Shown here: piece after piece, positions 17,537 through 25,712 of the stretch | Position numbering within the stretch: the first letter of the stretch is position 1 | Layout of the letters: the number at the start of each line of letters is the position of its first letter | NCBI GenBank assembly: GCA_964632755.1 | Contig: CAZWDT010000004.1 | Location: forward strand, 1-62,961 | Direction: 5' to 3' | Source: JAFGMR01 sp964632755 | GTDB taxonomy: Archaea; Halobacteriota; Methanosarcinia; Methanotrichales; Methanotrichaceae | DNA: 62,961 bases | Notes under the pieces: generated by a model | Told to the model about the DNA's origin: nothing | The model's input: the letters and a program-made list of their open reading frames with translations, nothing else | The model's database searches: none | Translations under genes and position numbers: made by a program

Positions 17537-18639
17537 AGTTGGAGGTCTTTTTCGAGGACGGGATACGGTTCCAGCCCAAAGGGCCGCTTGCCCCGCTGGC
17601 CCAGCCGATAACCGACAGGATCAACCGCATCTTCCGAGATGAGAAGCCAATATCGAAAGATCCCTTCATATTCTCGACGTGGATTCCGCCCGCCCCAAGC
17701 CTGGCCTTCGACAGGATGCTATCTGCCCAGGTGGGGGCTATCTTGAAGCGCAGGATTCCCGACCAGTTCTCGATAGCGGTGATCCGGGGCTGTCCTAATC
17801 GCTGTATACATTGTGCCGCCCCATCGCGCAAGGGCGATATCCTCGAGGCAGACCTTATAAAGAGGTCCATTGGCGAGGCATTGGACCTTGGATCATATCT
17901 CATAACGTTCGACGGCGGGGAGCCGATGCTGAGAGAGGACCTTCCCCAACTTGTCTCCTCGGTGGACGAGAGGGCGATATCCGCATGCTTTACGAGCGGG
18001 CACGGCCTTTCGAAGGAGAGGTCAATCGCCCTCAAGCGCGCTGGCCTTGACGCTATCAGGGTGAGCATCGACAGCCCCAATGCATCCGAGCACGACCGGG
18101 TCCGGGGACGCCTTGGGGCATTTCAAGACGCGCTATCGGGAGTGAGAAATGCCCTCGATGCAGGCCTGCTTGTCGACCTCTTCATGGTGGTGAGCCCCTC
18201 CAACATAGACGACCTTGAGGAGGCCTACGGCCTCGCGATGGAGCTTGGAGCGCATGAACTCTCCCTCTGCGAGATCGTGGCAGTTGGAAGATGGTCATCC
18301 CATATCGACGAGGTGCTCTCCCCCAAGGACCTCCAAATCCTGGAGCGGTTTCACCGGGAGAAGAATCGATTGGAGGATGGCCCAAGGGTGACATCCCTCC
18401 CTCATCTGATGGATCCCTCCATCTTCGGCTGCTTTGCCGGGAGGCGCTGGATTCATGTAGATGCCTCGGGCGAGGCTCTTCCATGCGCCTACATGCCCCT
18501 GTCCTTTGGAAACATCAAGGGGGCGGCGCTTAGCGAGATCTGGAAGGCCATGGGGAAGAGCCCGTGGTTCTCCGGCCGGTCCGCTTGCCATATGAAGGAC
18601 CCGGCCTTCCGGAAGGCCCACCCAACCTTGACCGAATGA
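17497..18639 (+). CDS. Radical SAM protein with SPASM-like C-terminus
   Basis: A 380-residue protein with the radical SAM cluster motif CPNRCIHC at about residues 98-105, which binds a 4Fe-4S cluster and S-adenosylmethionine. FDGGEPML and RVSIDSPN are further core motifs. The C-terminal region has GRRWIHVDASGEALPCAYMP..GNIKG, like the auxiliary-cluster end of heme-biosynthesis/peptide-maturase (AhbC/AhbD, SPASM) proteins, but with few cysteines. The substrate is unknown. It overlaps the prenyltransferase gene, so a role in lipid or quinone-like tailoring is possible but unproven. ATG at 17497 or 17509 are both usable. Confidence 0.8.
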   Translation: MERGMRIAEKPLLKLEVFFEDGIRFQPKGPLAPLAQPITDRINRIFRDEKPISKDPFIFSTWIPPAPSLAFDRMLSAQVGAILKRRIPDQFSIAVIRGCPNRCIHCAAPSRKGDILEADLIKRSIGEALDLGSYLITFDGGEPMLREDLPQLVSSVDERAISACFTSGHGLSKERSIALKRAGLDAIRVSIDSPNASEHDRVRGRLGAFQDALSGVRNALDAGLLVDLFMVVSPSNIDDLEEAYGLAMELGAHELSLCEIVAVGRWSSHIDEVLSPKDLQILERFHREKNRLEDGPRVTSLPHLMDPSIFGCFAGRRWIHVDASGEALPCAYMPLSFGNIKGAALSEIWKAMGKSPWFSGRSACHMKDPAFRKAHPTLTE

Positions 18640-18647
18640 ACGCAATC

Positions 18648-19133
18648 ATGAAAACATGCATAGGCGGGATGTATTCGATGTATCGCTCGATTCTGGCACT
18701 GATTGCCATTCTGGCCCTGGCCTCGGCCGGGGCGGCTGAGCTTACCGATTATCAGAGAGGCGTGATTGACGGCCTCAAAAACGGGCTGCAGATGGGAGAG
18801 CTGAAGGGAGAGGCCTCCTGCAACTCCCAGGCGGCCGCGTCCTTCAACAGCTATGTAGACGTCTTCAACGAGGGCCTTCTCGGAATATTCGGCCAGAACG
18901 AGACGATCCTCGCCGCATTCTGGCTGAGCCCCTTATCCATTTCGTCTGCTGCCACCACGCAGCAGCAAAGCGCTGCGGCCTCTGGGCCGGTCTCTCTGGG
19001 CGGCGGCAAGGCTGCCACCAACCAGGTCGCCTCATCCATGGATGGCGAGCGGCGCATCCACGGCTATCCCGAGTCGGCCTACTACACCGCTGTGGGGAGT
19101 GGCACTTCCAGCCTCGGCATGGGTTGGATCTGA
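18648..19133 (+). CDS. Secreted protein, first of the surface array
   Basis: About 161 residues with a signal peptide (MYRSILALIAILALASAGAA) and a mature part starting ELTDYQRGVIDGLKNGLQ. A linker rich in Ala, Ser and Gln follows. Several in-frame starts exist: ATG at 18636 overlaps the radical SAM stop, and 18648, 18669 and 18678 are alternatives. It lacks the shared beta-rich module of the four proteins that follow, but it has the same orientation and short spacing, so it probably belongs to the same transcription unit. Confidence 0.65.
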   Translation: MKTCIGGMYSMYRSILALIAILALASAGAAELTDYQRGVIDGLKNGLQMGELKGEASCNSQAAASFNSYVDVFNEGLLGIFGQNETILAAFWLSPLSISSAATTQQQSAAASGPVSLGGGKAATNQVASSMDGERRIHGYPESAYYTAVGSGTSSLGMGWI

Positions 19134-19188
19134 GGTCATCGCCAGGTTTATCCTGAAGGAATGTCAGAACTTCATTGGAGTCGGATGG

Positions 19189-19764
19189 GTGTGGTGGTTA
19201 GAGTTGAGCTGGAAGAACGCATGGGTGCCGGTGATGTTGGCCTCCTGCCTGCTTGCCCAGGCCGGGGGGCCGCATAGCGTCGGCGAAACGGTCGTGGTCG
19301 ACCCCCTGGACGGGGGCCTTGGATGGATGAACATCGAAAGCACCGAGCACACCGCTGAGTACCTGGCGAAGGTCGGAAGCGGAACGGGGGATCCTTATTC
19401 AGCCACAAGGCTGAACGTTGCTGGAAACTGGACTCTGGATCTCATGGATAGCTCGGGTAGCTCGAGTGGCACGATCGATCTGATCCTCTTTCAGAGCGGA
19501 ACCCTGGTCTTCGGCTACGGCAAGGTCCCATCAAGCACAGCGGTCCAGGCCATAACCGTAAGCGGCACCATTGTTGACGACTACCTAACCATGGGAATTG
19601 TGGTGCTCTCGCCCCCGCATGTCTTCTACTACCAGCTGAGGAACATCAACGTGGGGGCAAGCAGCGCGAGCGGCACGTTCGACGCGGTCAGCTCCGCCGG
19701 GGAGAGCCCAGTACAAGGGACTTTCAGCGCTAGCAAGGAGGAGGAGGCACGATTCCTGAGCTGA
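19189..19764 (+). CDS. Secreted paralogue with the NWTL beta module (copy 1)
   Basis: About 191 residues from a GTG preceded by GGAG at a suitable distance. The N-terminus has a hydrophobic stretch (VMLASCLLAQAGG) that fits a signal peptide. The C-terminal ~110 residues contain the shared module: AGNWTLDLMD, then TIDLILFQSGTLVFGYG, then AITVSGTIVDDYLTMGIVVL, then FYYQLRNI and a final Gly-rich strand GTFDAVSS. No database family is recognised. The repeating strand pattern suggests a small beta-barrel or sandwich on the cell surface. Confidence 0.7.
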   Translation: MWWLELSWKNAWVPVMLASCLLAQAGGPHSVGETVVVDPLDGGLGWMNIESTEHTAEYLAKVGSGTGDPYSATRLNVAGNWTLDLMDSSGSSSGTIDLILFQSGTLVFGYGKVPSSTAVQAITVSGTIVDDYLTMGIVVLSPPHVFYYQLRNINVGASSASGTFDAVSSAGESPVQGTFSASKEEEARFLS

Positions 19765-19787
19765 GGTGCCCAAAAGGAGGTTATCGA

Positions 19788-20312
19788 GTGCGCCCTCGTC
19801 TGTTGCCGCTTGCCCTTATCCTCCTCTACGCTGTCCACCTTGGCCTTGCGCAGGACGGATTGGATGAAGGAAGCATCGCAACCGATCTCGCCGGGTCCGC
19901 GAAGGATGAGGAGATATTCGGGATCGGCCAAGGTGGCTTGATCCAGGTGGTGGGAGGAGCGGCCCCCGTGAACTCGGATCCATCCGCCGCTTCGTCTACG
20001 AGTGCCGGTCTCTCTAGCGGATGGCATCTGTCGCTGGAGGGGCTCGGAGATCTCGATCTAGCCCTCTGCAGTGTGGGTGAAGTGCTCTTTGGATCTGGTC
20101 GATTGCCCCTGGGCAACGTTTCTGAGGAGCTCACTGCCAGCGGAATCCTGGAGGGGCGATCTCTATCGATGAATATCCTCGCCCTGAACGGAAGCTGTCT
20201 CCTCCAGATGAGATTGGACGTTGGGCCTGGCATGCTGAATGGAACCTATCAAGGCTTTGGCAGCAACGGAAGCGTTTTTGGGGGGCTCGCCACCGGCACC
20301 TTCCCCCTCTAG
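19788..20312 (+). CDS. Secreted paralogue with the NWTL beta module (copy 2)
   Basis: 174 residues, GTG start with AGGAGG upstream, and a clear signal peptide (LLPLALILLYAVHLGLAQ). The mature N-terminus is acidic and low-complexity. The module begins at SGWHLSLEGLGDLDLALC, followed by GEVLFGSGRLPLGN, ELTASGILEGRSLSMNILAL, LLQMRLDVGPGMLNGTY and a final FGSNGSVFGGLATG. It matches the neighbouring copies position by position although identity is low, indicating old duplication. Confidence 0.75.
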   Translation: MRPRLLPLALILLYAVHLGLAQDGLDEGSIATDLAGSAKDEEIFGIGQGGLIQVVGGAAPVNSDPSAASSTSAGLSSGWHLSLEGLGDLDLALCSVGEVLFGSGRLPLGNVSEELTASGILEGRSLSMNILALNGSCLLQMRLDVGPGMLNGTYQGFGSNGSVFGGLATGTFPL

Positions 20313-20390
20313 ATAAAGAGTTCGTCCACATCGATGATCAATGTAAATAATGCGATATGCTATTAAAGGCTTGAACGGAGGATAGCTGCC

Positions 20391-20933
20391 ATGAGATATA
20401 TGCTCTTGCCCACGATATTGCTGTTGTTGCTAGCGTCTTACTCTCAGGCACAGGACGGCTCCCTTGTGGATCAGTACATAAGCGGATCCCGGGGAGAGGT
20501 CTCGGCGTCGACCGATCCTCGATTTCCTGCCACCCCCTGGGCGTCCCGCCAGCTGAGAGAGGGCGGCGATGCGATACCTGTCGAGCCGGCTGCCTCGACT
20601 TCGCCTGCCTTGCCTACGATCGAGACGGCTTCTACCTTGGCTGGAGACTGGTCTTTGATCTTGCAGGATACCCAGACGCGGTCGGTCGACCTGATCCTCT
20701 TCCAGGCTGACGATGTGATCTTCGGCCATGGAACCATGCTGGAGGGAAACACAACTCGCCTCATGGCAGCGATCGGAGAGGCGAATGCAGATGGCTTGGC
20801 GCTCGACCTTCTCAGCTTCGGAGAGGTGAACCTCTACCGGGTGGAGCTTGCAGGGACTGCTGGAACATATCGGGCCTTTCGGCCCGATGGCGAGAGCTGG
20901 ACCGGCATGGCCTCCGTGCTCGATCGTCCATGA
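20391..20933 (+). CDS. Secreted paralogue with the NWTL beta module (copy 3)
   Basis: 180 residues with GGAGG before the ATG and a signal peptide (MLLPTILLLLLASYSQAQ). The mature start is DGSLVDQYISGSRGE, and a Pro/Ala/Ser/Thr linker precedes the module. The module reads AGDWSLILQDTQTRSVDLIL, FQADDVIFGHGTMLEGN, then NLYRVELAGTAGTYRAF and GESWTGMASV. There are no cysteines in the mature protein. A short AT-rich gap with a possible TATA before this gene (20313-20390) may give it its own promoter. Confidence 0.78.
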   Translation: MRYMLLPTILLLLLASYSQAQDGSLVDQYISGSRGEVSASTDPRFPATPWASRQLREGGDAIPVEPAASTSPALPTIETASTLAGDWSLILQDTQTRSVDLILFQADDVIFGHGTMLEGNTTRLMAAIGEANADGLALDLLSFGEVNLYRVELAGTAGTYRAFRPDGESWTGMASVLDRP

Positions 20934-20996
20934 GAGAAGGTTTATTAGGGAACCTGGCCATCAATATTAGGCCAAGACTAAAGGAGGAGCTTAAAT

Positions 20997-21551
20997 ATGG
21001 GAGTTAGATCTATCTTAATGATGCTGGCCGTGATGGCATGCATGATCTCTGCGGCCACATCGAACGATTTCGATACGTTTGACGTAGGAACTGGTGAGAG
21101 CGATATCCACGAAGATGTTCGAGAGTCCTTTGCGGGCGAGAGCCTGTTCAACATCAGCAAGACGACTGGCATGACGCCAGGCGTTCCCGCGACTGCGACT
21201 GCCACAGCCACGGCGAATGCCGCCGTCTCCGCGGCAGGAGTATGGTCATTGGAGCTTAGAAATGTCCAGGTCAGCAGACAGGCAAGCCTTACCCTCTACC
21301 AGACGGGGACGACGGTCTATGGGAACGGCCAGATCGACAATGCTTTGGAGAGCAAGCCCTTGGTTGCCGGAGGATCCCTGGATGGCAGCAAGCTATCCCT
21401 ATTCCTTCTGCCAATCGACGGCCTCAGCGTCTACAGGCTGGATTTGACCCTGAGGGTCGGGTCCGTCGCGGGAAGCTATCAGTCGTTCGAGTCTCAGGGG
21501 GGCCAGGGCTTCGGAATGATAAGCGGCATCGGGAACCAGGGGAATATCTGA
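20997..21551 (+). CDS. Secreted paralogue with the NWTL beta module (copy 4)
   Basis: 184 residues; AAGGAGG lies just before the ATG. The signal peptide is short (SILMMLAVMACMISAATS). An acidic N-terminal stretch is followed by an Ala/Thr-rich linker (TATATATANAAVSAAG) and then the module AGVWSLELRNVQVSRQASL, YQTGTTVYGNGQID, GGSLDGSKLSLFLLPIDG, VYRLDLTLRVGSVAGSYQSF and GQGFGMISGI. This is the clearest copy of the consensus. Confidence 0.8.
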   Translation: MGVRSILMMLAVMACMISAATSNDFDTFDVGTGESDIHEDVRESFAGESLFNISKTTGMTPGVPATATATATANAAVSAAGVWSLELRNVQVSRQASLTLYQTGTTVYGNGQIDNALESKPLVAGGSLDGSKLSLFLLPIDGLSVYRLDLTLRVGSVAGSYQSFESQGGQGFGMISGIGNQGNI

Positions 21552-21612
21552 TGATTGAATGGCCCCCTATCGTGGGGGTCGCTCCAACGAATTGACGGAT
21601 AGAGGGAGATAC

Positions 21613-22137
21613 GTGGATTGGAAGCGGTCGACGACCCGTCGAGGTATGATCTCGATGCTGGCCCTCCTGAGCCTGGCGATGGCGGCTCAGGGGGCTTGCC
21701 CTTGCTGCGGTGGGGGAGTCAGCTATGATCTCCTTGCAGATCCGGCCTTCGATGGGATGATGTCCCAGTATCAACAGTTGATGGGAAAAGGCCCCTCGCC
21801 ATATCCATCGTTGCCCGAGAAGGAGATGGCTCCGGCGACCCTTGCCGGAAACTGGACGTTGCAGATGGAAGGGGGGATCTTAGGGGAGCTCTCGCTCATC
21901 GAGGTCGGATCTGTCGCATTCGGCCATGGGATATTAACCCGGGGAGGCCTCAAGACCGAGATCACCGCGTTTGCCACCCTAAAAGACGACGGGATCGAGA
22001 TGGAGTTGGTGCCTGCTGGAGGTGGTGATCTCTACCGATTGGGCCTGAACATCCAGGGGGGCGAGGGAGATTTCCAGGCCTTCACGGCTCAGGGGCGGTC
22101 CCTATCCGGCTGGGCCAGATCCTACCACCGTGACTAA
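21613..22137 (+). CDS. Secreted paralogue with the NWTL beta module (copy 5)
   Basis: About 174 residues from a GTG preceded by GAGGGAG, giving a basic N-terminus (DWKRSTTRRG) and a hydrophobic core (MISMLALLSLAMAAQG). Directly after cleavage comes ACPCCGGG, a cysteine cluster absent from the other copies; the first Cys could be lipid-modified or bind metal. The module is AGNWTLQMEGGILGELSLIE, VGSVAFGHGILTRG, GDLYRLGLNIQGGEGDFQAF and GRSLSGWARSY. A stem-loop with a T-run covers the stop codon. Confidence 0.75.
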   Translation: MDWKRSTTRRGMISMLALLSLAMAAQGACPCCGGGVSYDLLADPAFDGMMSQYQQLMGKGPSPYPSLPEKEMAPATLAGNWTLQMEGGILGELSLIEVGSVAFGHGILTRGGLKTEITAFATLKDDGIEMELVPAGGGDLYRLGLNIQGGEGDFQAFTAQGRSLSGWARSYHRD

Positions 22138-22158
22138 GTATCACGGCGATACTTTTTT
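22128..22158 (+). terminator. Stem-loop terminator at the end of the surface-protein array
   Basis: CCGTGA and TCACGG form a six-base stem around a seven-base loop that includes the TAA stop of the last module gene. A run of six T follows eight bases later. It probably ends the transcript of the array. Confidence 0.6.
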
Positions 22159-22252
22159 ATTATCGTAGATCCTCCATACCCATTGGCTCTCCTGATCTGC
22201 CATAACATGGTGGCGTTTGCAGGAGATCGATAACAATCGAAAGAGTGGAGGA

Positions 22253-22474
22253 ATGATCGCGAACAACGCTTTGAAGATTATTCTAGGAGCAGTGCTGCTG
22301 TTGCTAGGCATATGGTCCATGGTCGACCCCGTCTGGTTCGGCCAGGGCAGCTGGATCTACGGCTTGAACTGGTGGGTCCACACATGGGACTTGATCAAGG
22401 GATGCTTCGGACCGATGCTGATATTCATAGGGATCATAGTGATCTGGATCACGTATGAGGAGTCCAAGGCCTAA
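22253..22474 (+). CDS. Small two-helix membrane protein
   Basis: 73 residues with a GTGGAGGA ribosome site. Two transmembrane helices (about residues 7-27 and 48-65) flank a Trp/Gly-rich loop containing DPVWFGQGSWIYGLNWW. No family is recognised. It lies after the terminator of the secreted-protein array and converges with srp54; a role in anchoring the surface proteins is only a guess from position. Confidence 0.7.
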   Translation: MIANNALKIILGAVLLLLGIWSMVDPVWFGQGSWIYGLNWWVHTWDLIKGCFGPMLIFIGIIVIWITYEESKA

Positions 22475-22499
22475 GGGTGCAAAAGGGGGTGGGATGCAG

Positions 22500-23834
22500 C
22501 TAGCCCTTTAAGGGTCCCATCCTCTTCATGAGGCGCTTCATGTTCATCTTCCCCATCCCGCCCCTCATGCCCTTCAATGCCTTCTGCATTGCTTGGTGAG
22601 ATTTAAGAAGCTCCCTCACTAGCTCCGGTGGCGTGCCGCTGCCGCGGGAGACGCGCTTTATGCGGTTTGCCGTTATGATCTTTGGGTCTTCTAGCTCCTC
22701 ATCGGTCATGGAGTCCATGATCACCTTGTACTTGTCCAGTCGATCTTTGGTCACCTGATACTCCTTGTCCGAGAGCTCCAGGCCGAGCCCTCCTATGGGG
22801 AGCATCTGCATGATCTGCTTCAAGGGGCCCATCTTGTTCATGGCCTCCATCTGCTTGTACATATCCTTCAAGGTGAACTTGCCCCGCATCAGGGCCTCCA
22901 CGTCCACCTCCTCTTCCACATTGATCTCCTGGGCCCTCTCGATGAGGGTCTTTATATCCCCCATCCCAAGGAGGCGGGAGATGAATCGATCGGCCTCGAA
23001 CCTCTCTAGATCGCTGGGCGTCTCGCCAACGCCGATGAAGGCAACCGAGGTCTTCGTCTCGGCAACGGCGCTGAGCGCGCCTCCGCCCTTTGCAGTGCCG
23101 TCTAGCTTGGTGATGATGACGCCAGTAATGCCAATCGACTGGTTGAAAGCCCGGGCTTGCTCGCTTGCCTGCTGCCCAAGTGCTGCATCCATCACGAGGA
23201 GCTTATGGTCGGCGTTGACCACGTTATGGATATCCTCCATCTCCTGTATGAGATCGCTCTCCAGGGCGTGCCTTCCCGCCGTGTCCACGATCTTGACATC
23301 GTACCTTCGAGCCGCCTCCAGCCCATCGAGCGCCACCTGTGGGGCATCCGGGTTGCCCTTCTCGCCATAAAAGAAAATCCCCTGCCGTTCGCAAAGGGCT
23401 TTAAGCTGATCGTAGGCCCCGGCTCGGAAGGTATCGGCGCAGATGACAGCCGTTCGCAGGCCCTTTCGCTGGAAGAAGGTGGCGAGCTTCGCAGCGGTGG
23501 TGGTCTTGCCGCTGCCCTGCAGCCCGACCAGCATTATGGTCTGCTTCTTCAAGCCCACATCGGAGTTCCTCCCAACGAGGTTGATCAGCTCCTGGTAGAC
23601 GATGTTGATCACATGTTCTCTGGGATTCATCCCTGGGGCGGGCTTCTCGGAGAGCGCGCGCTCCTTAATGCTGTTAGATAGGTTCATCACCAGCTTTACA
23701 TTTACGTCCGCCTGCAAGAGAGCGCGCTGGATCTCCCTCACAGTCTCCTCCACGAGAGGCTTATCGACCCTCGTGGCCGAGGCGATCTTCTTCAGCGCCC
23801 CTCTGAGCGACCCGCCCAAGTTATCCAGAACCAT
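22500..23834 (-). CDS. srp54: Signal recognition particle protein SRP54
   Basis: A 444-residue GTPase that binds signal sequences and 7S RNA and directs ribosomes to the membrane. It has the N domain, then G domain motifs GLQGSGKTTTAAK (P-loop, about residue 105), DTFRAGAYDQL, DTAGRHAL, TKLDGTAKGG, and a methionine-rich M domain at the C-terminus ending GGMGKMNMKRLMKRM. The ATG is preceded by GGTGG, and a box A (GATATATAAA, 23881-23889) lies about 50 bases upstream. Confidence 0.98.
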   Translation of the reverse strand: MVLDNLGGSLRGALKKIASATRVDKPLVEETVREIQRALLQADVNVKLVMNLSNSIKERALSEKPAPGMNPREHVINIVYQELINLVGRNSDVGLKKQTIMLVGLQGSGKTTTAAKLATFFQRKGLRTAVICADTFRAGAYDQLKALCERQGIFFYGEKGNPDAPQVALDGLEAARRYDVKIVDTAGRHALESDLIQEMEDIHNVVNADHKLLVMDAALGQQASEQARAFNQSIGITGVIITKLDGTAKGGGALSAVAETKTSVAFIGVGETPSDLERFEADRFISRLLGMGDIKTLIERAQEINVEEEVDVEALMRGKFTLKDMYKQMEAMNKMGPLKQIMQMLPIGGLGLELSDKEYQVTKDRLDKYKVIMDSMTDEELEDPKIITANRIKRVSRGSGTPPELVRELLKSHQAMQKALKGMRGGMGKMNMKRLMKRMGPLKG

Positions 23835-24141
23835 ATGACCACCTTTCCAAGGGAATGACTTGCCCTTAGGGGGCCCCTGATTTATATATCAGATGCTCCG
23901 GAGTGGCCTTCCAATAGAACTGCGAGTACAGGGTGGTCTTGGACAGCCTTGTCTCGAATGGGCCAAAAAATCAACTCTGGTATGCTGCCCGAAATTACCG
24001 TGAACCCGTTCATGATCCCGCAGGATTCATGCAAAAAGACGAAAAACAATATCTGAAGGTCCCTCTTTCATGCAATATATAATGCTCCGATCCCTTTGGT
24101 TAGGATCGATACCCCCGCGAGATCGGATGATAGAAGCTCAG
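23835..24141. promoter_or_regulatory. Promoter region of srp54 and spacer to tRNA-Arg
   Basis: About 307 bases. It contains the minus-strand TATA element at 23881-23889 for srp54 and AT-rich stretches near 24040-24090. No gene is supported. Confidence 0.5.
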
Positions 24142-24227
24142 CGTCCCGACCGGGATTCGAACCCGGGTTGAAGGCTCTCTGCGACTAGCTCCGCAGGCCT
24201 TCGGGATGTCCACTACCCTATCGGGAC
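24142..24227 (-). tRNA. tRNA-Arg (anticodon GCG) with a 14-nt intron
   Basis: On the minus strand the acceptor arms GTCCCGA and TCGGGAC pair perfectly with discriminator G. The D arm is GGG/CCC, and the T arm is CCGGG-TTCGAAT-CCCGG. The anticodon stem is AAGGC/GCCTT around the loop CTGCGG...A, giving anticodon GCG (Arg, CGC codons). Between positions 37 and 38, the canonical archaeal site, lies a 14-base insertion at 24177-24190 (AGCTAGTCGCAGAG), interpreted as an intron. CCA is not encoded. Confidence 0.93.
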
Positions 24228-24255
24228 CAAACCCTTCTTGACTCCCTCCTGGTAA

Positions 24256-25050
24256 TTAAGCTTGTTGATGAAAGGGCCTTCCCTGGGCAGTCCTTATCGC
24301 CCTGAGGAAGTCGATCATGCGAAACTCGGGCCAGAACGGGGCACAGAAGTAGGCGGCACACTCGTTCCCGTTGGACTGCCAGGGCAGGAAGTTCGACGTC
24401 CTCACATCGCCTCCGGTGCGGATGATCAGGTCTACTTTTGGGACTGAGTCATCGCCATGCGGATAGAGGTGGGATGCTATCGCCTCCTCGTCGACATCGC
24501 CCGATCTGATCTCGCCTGCCATCACCTTCATTGCAAGCGACCTTGCCGCATCTACGAGCTCTCCCTGGCCCCCATAGGCGAGGGCCACGTTGAGATACAA
24601 TTGGCTGTAGCCCTGTGTGGCCTTGTCCACCTGGTCGATCGCCTCCCTCAAGGGGGCTGGGAGGAGGTCCAGGCGGCCAATGGCTCGCACACGAACCTTG
24701 TTTCGGTGGACCTTCTCCGAGACGCTCAGCTCCAGGAGCTTGTTGCGGATCAGATCGAATAGGTAACTCCGCTCCTCCTTAGTCCTCTTGAAGTTCTCGG
24801 TGGAGAAGGTGTAGACCGTCAGGTGCTTGATCCCAAGCTCCAGACACCAGTCGGAGACCATCTCCGTCGTCACTGCCCCCAGGCTATGGCCCATATCGAG
24901 CGAGATGCCCTTCCTTCGTGCATAGCGGCGGTTCCCATCCTGCACGATTGCCACATGGCATATGGGCGGACCATCTGCTATCTGGCGCTTCAGTATGCGC
25001 TCGTAGAGGGAGTAACAGAGAGATGAGAAATTCACCAGGCAAGACCACAT
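24256..25050 (-). CDS. uppS: Cis-prenyltransferase (UppS family)
   Basis: A 264-residue enzyme that elongates prenyl diphosphates with cis double bonds to make the lipid carrier for glycosylation. Motifs in order: AIVQDGNRRYA (catalytic Asp, about residue 36; VQDG replaces the usual MDGN), GHSLGA, TVYTFSTENFKR, LNVALAYGGQGELVDAA, DLIIRTGGDVRTSNFLPWQS. The start is the ATG 38 bases after the centre of a minus-strand TATAAA-type element at 25084-25091. The frame is open further upstream, through that promoter. Confidence 0.93.
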   Translation of the reverse strand: MWSCLVNFSSLCYSLYERILKRQIADGPPICHVAIVQDGNRRYARRKGISLDMGHSLGAVTTEMVSDWCLELGIKHLTVYTFSTENFKRTKEERSYLFDLIRNKLLELSVSEKVHRNKVRVRAIGRLDLLPAPLREAIDQVDKATQGYSQLYLNVALAYGGQGELVDAARSLAMKVMAGEIRSGDVDEEAIASHLYPHGDDSVPKVDLIIRTGGDVRTSNFLPWQSNGNECAAYFCAPFWPEFRMIDFLRAIRTAQGRPFHQQA

Positions 25051-25083
25051 CCTCAACTTACAATAGCTAACTTCGCCAAATTC

Positions 25084-25091
25084 TATATAAA
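25084..25091 (-). promoter_or_regulatory. Box A for uppS
   Basis: TTTATATA on the minus strand, placed for initiation roughly 10-15 bases before the assigned uppS ATG. Confidence 0.5.
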
Positions 25092-25136
25092 GGATTCCGC
25101 CCCTTCGGGCCGCGGGACCGCCAGGGGGAAGATACA

Positions 25137-25145
25137 TATATATAA
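25137..25145 (+). promoter_or_regulatory. Box A for tRNA-Val
   Basis: TATATATAA centred about 29 bases before the first base of the tRNA, the usual archaeal TATA distance for a stable RNA gene. Confidence 0.65.
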
Positions 25146-25169
25146 GGGGTTGCCCTTCTTAAGAAGCGA

Positions 25170-25243
25170 GGGCCCGTGGTCTAGGTGGTTATGACATCGC
25201 CTTCACACGGCGGGGATCACGCGTTCGAATCGCGTCGGGCCCA
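25170..25243 (+). tRNA. tRNA-Val (anticodon CAC)
   Basis: Acceptor arms GGGCCCG/CGGGCCC with discriminator A. The D arm is GTC/GAC. The anticodon stem TCGCC/GGCGG encloses TTCACAC (anticodon CAC). The T arm is ACGCG-TTCGAAT-CGCGT. No intron and no encoded CCA. Confidence 0.96.
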
Positions 25244-25373
25244 CTAAGCTATCTTCTGCTTGCATAGTTCGAAGGCTTTCGGGCGTTTGACTATTATATG
25301 CGGAGCATTAATAGCACTAGGGGATTTGGTCCAGCTTTGAAGGCACGCTGGCGGAAACTCCTATGGGACCCTC

Positions 25374-25712
25374 ATGGCCACTAGAGGTGGTATACTGTAT
25401 AAGCATAATTCCAATAGTCAGGATGCGGTCATAACCAGGGTTCGCCTTCCGCGGAGGCAGGATCGGGAGATCTTCGGATACGTGGAGAGCCTGCTCGGAG
25501 CGAATCGCATAAGGGTGAGATGCCTCGACGGCCAAGTCAGGATGGCCAGAATTCCCGGGAAGATGAAGAAGCGTATATGGATCCGGGAGGGCGACGTGGT
25601 TATCATCATTCCATGGTCGTTCCAAACCGAGAAGGCGGATGTGGTCTGGAGATACACCGGGCCTCAAGTTGACTGGTTGCGAAGGAAGGGATTCCTCAAA
25701 GGGACTCCATGA
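25374..25712 (+). CDS. eif1A: Translation initiation factor aIF-1A
   Basis: A 112-residue OB-fold protein, the archaeal IF1/eIF1A homologue that occupies the ribosomal A site during initiation. Typical features are the basic N-terminus with a Gly-Gly, LLGANRIRVRCLDG in the barrel, and IPGKMKKRIWIREGDVV. It is followed with a four-base ATGA overlap by the Rio1 kinase gene, the usual archaeal translation operon. Confidence 0.97.
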   Translation: MATRGGILYKHNSNSQDAVITRVRLPRRQDREIFGYVESLLGANRIRVRCLDGQVRMARIPGKMKKRIWIREGDVVIIIPWSFQTEKADVVWRYTGPQVDWLRRKGFLKGTP

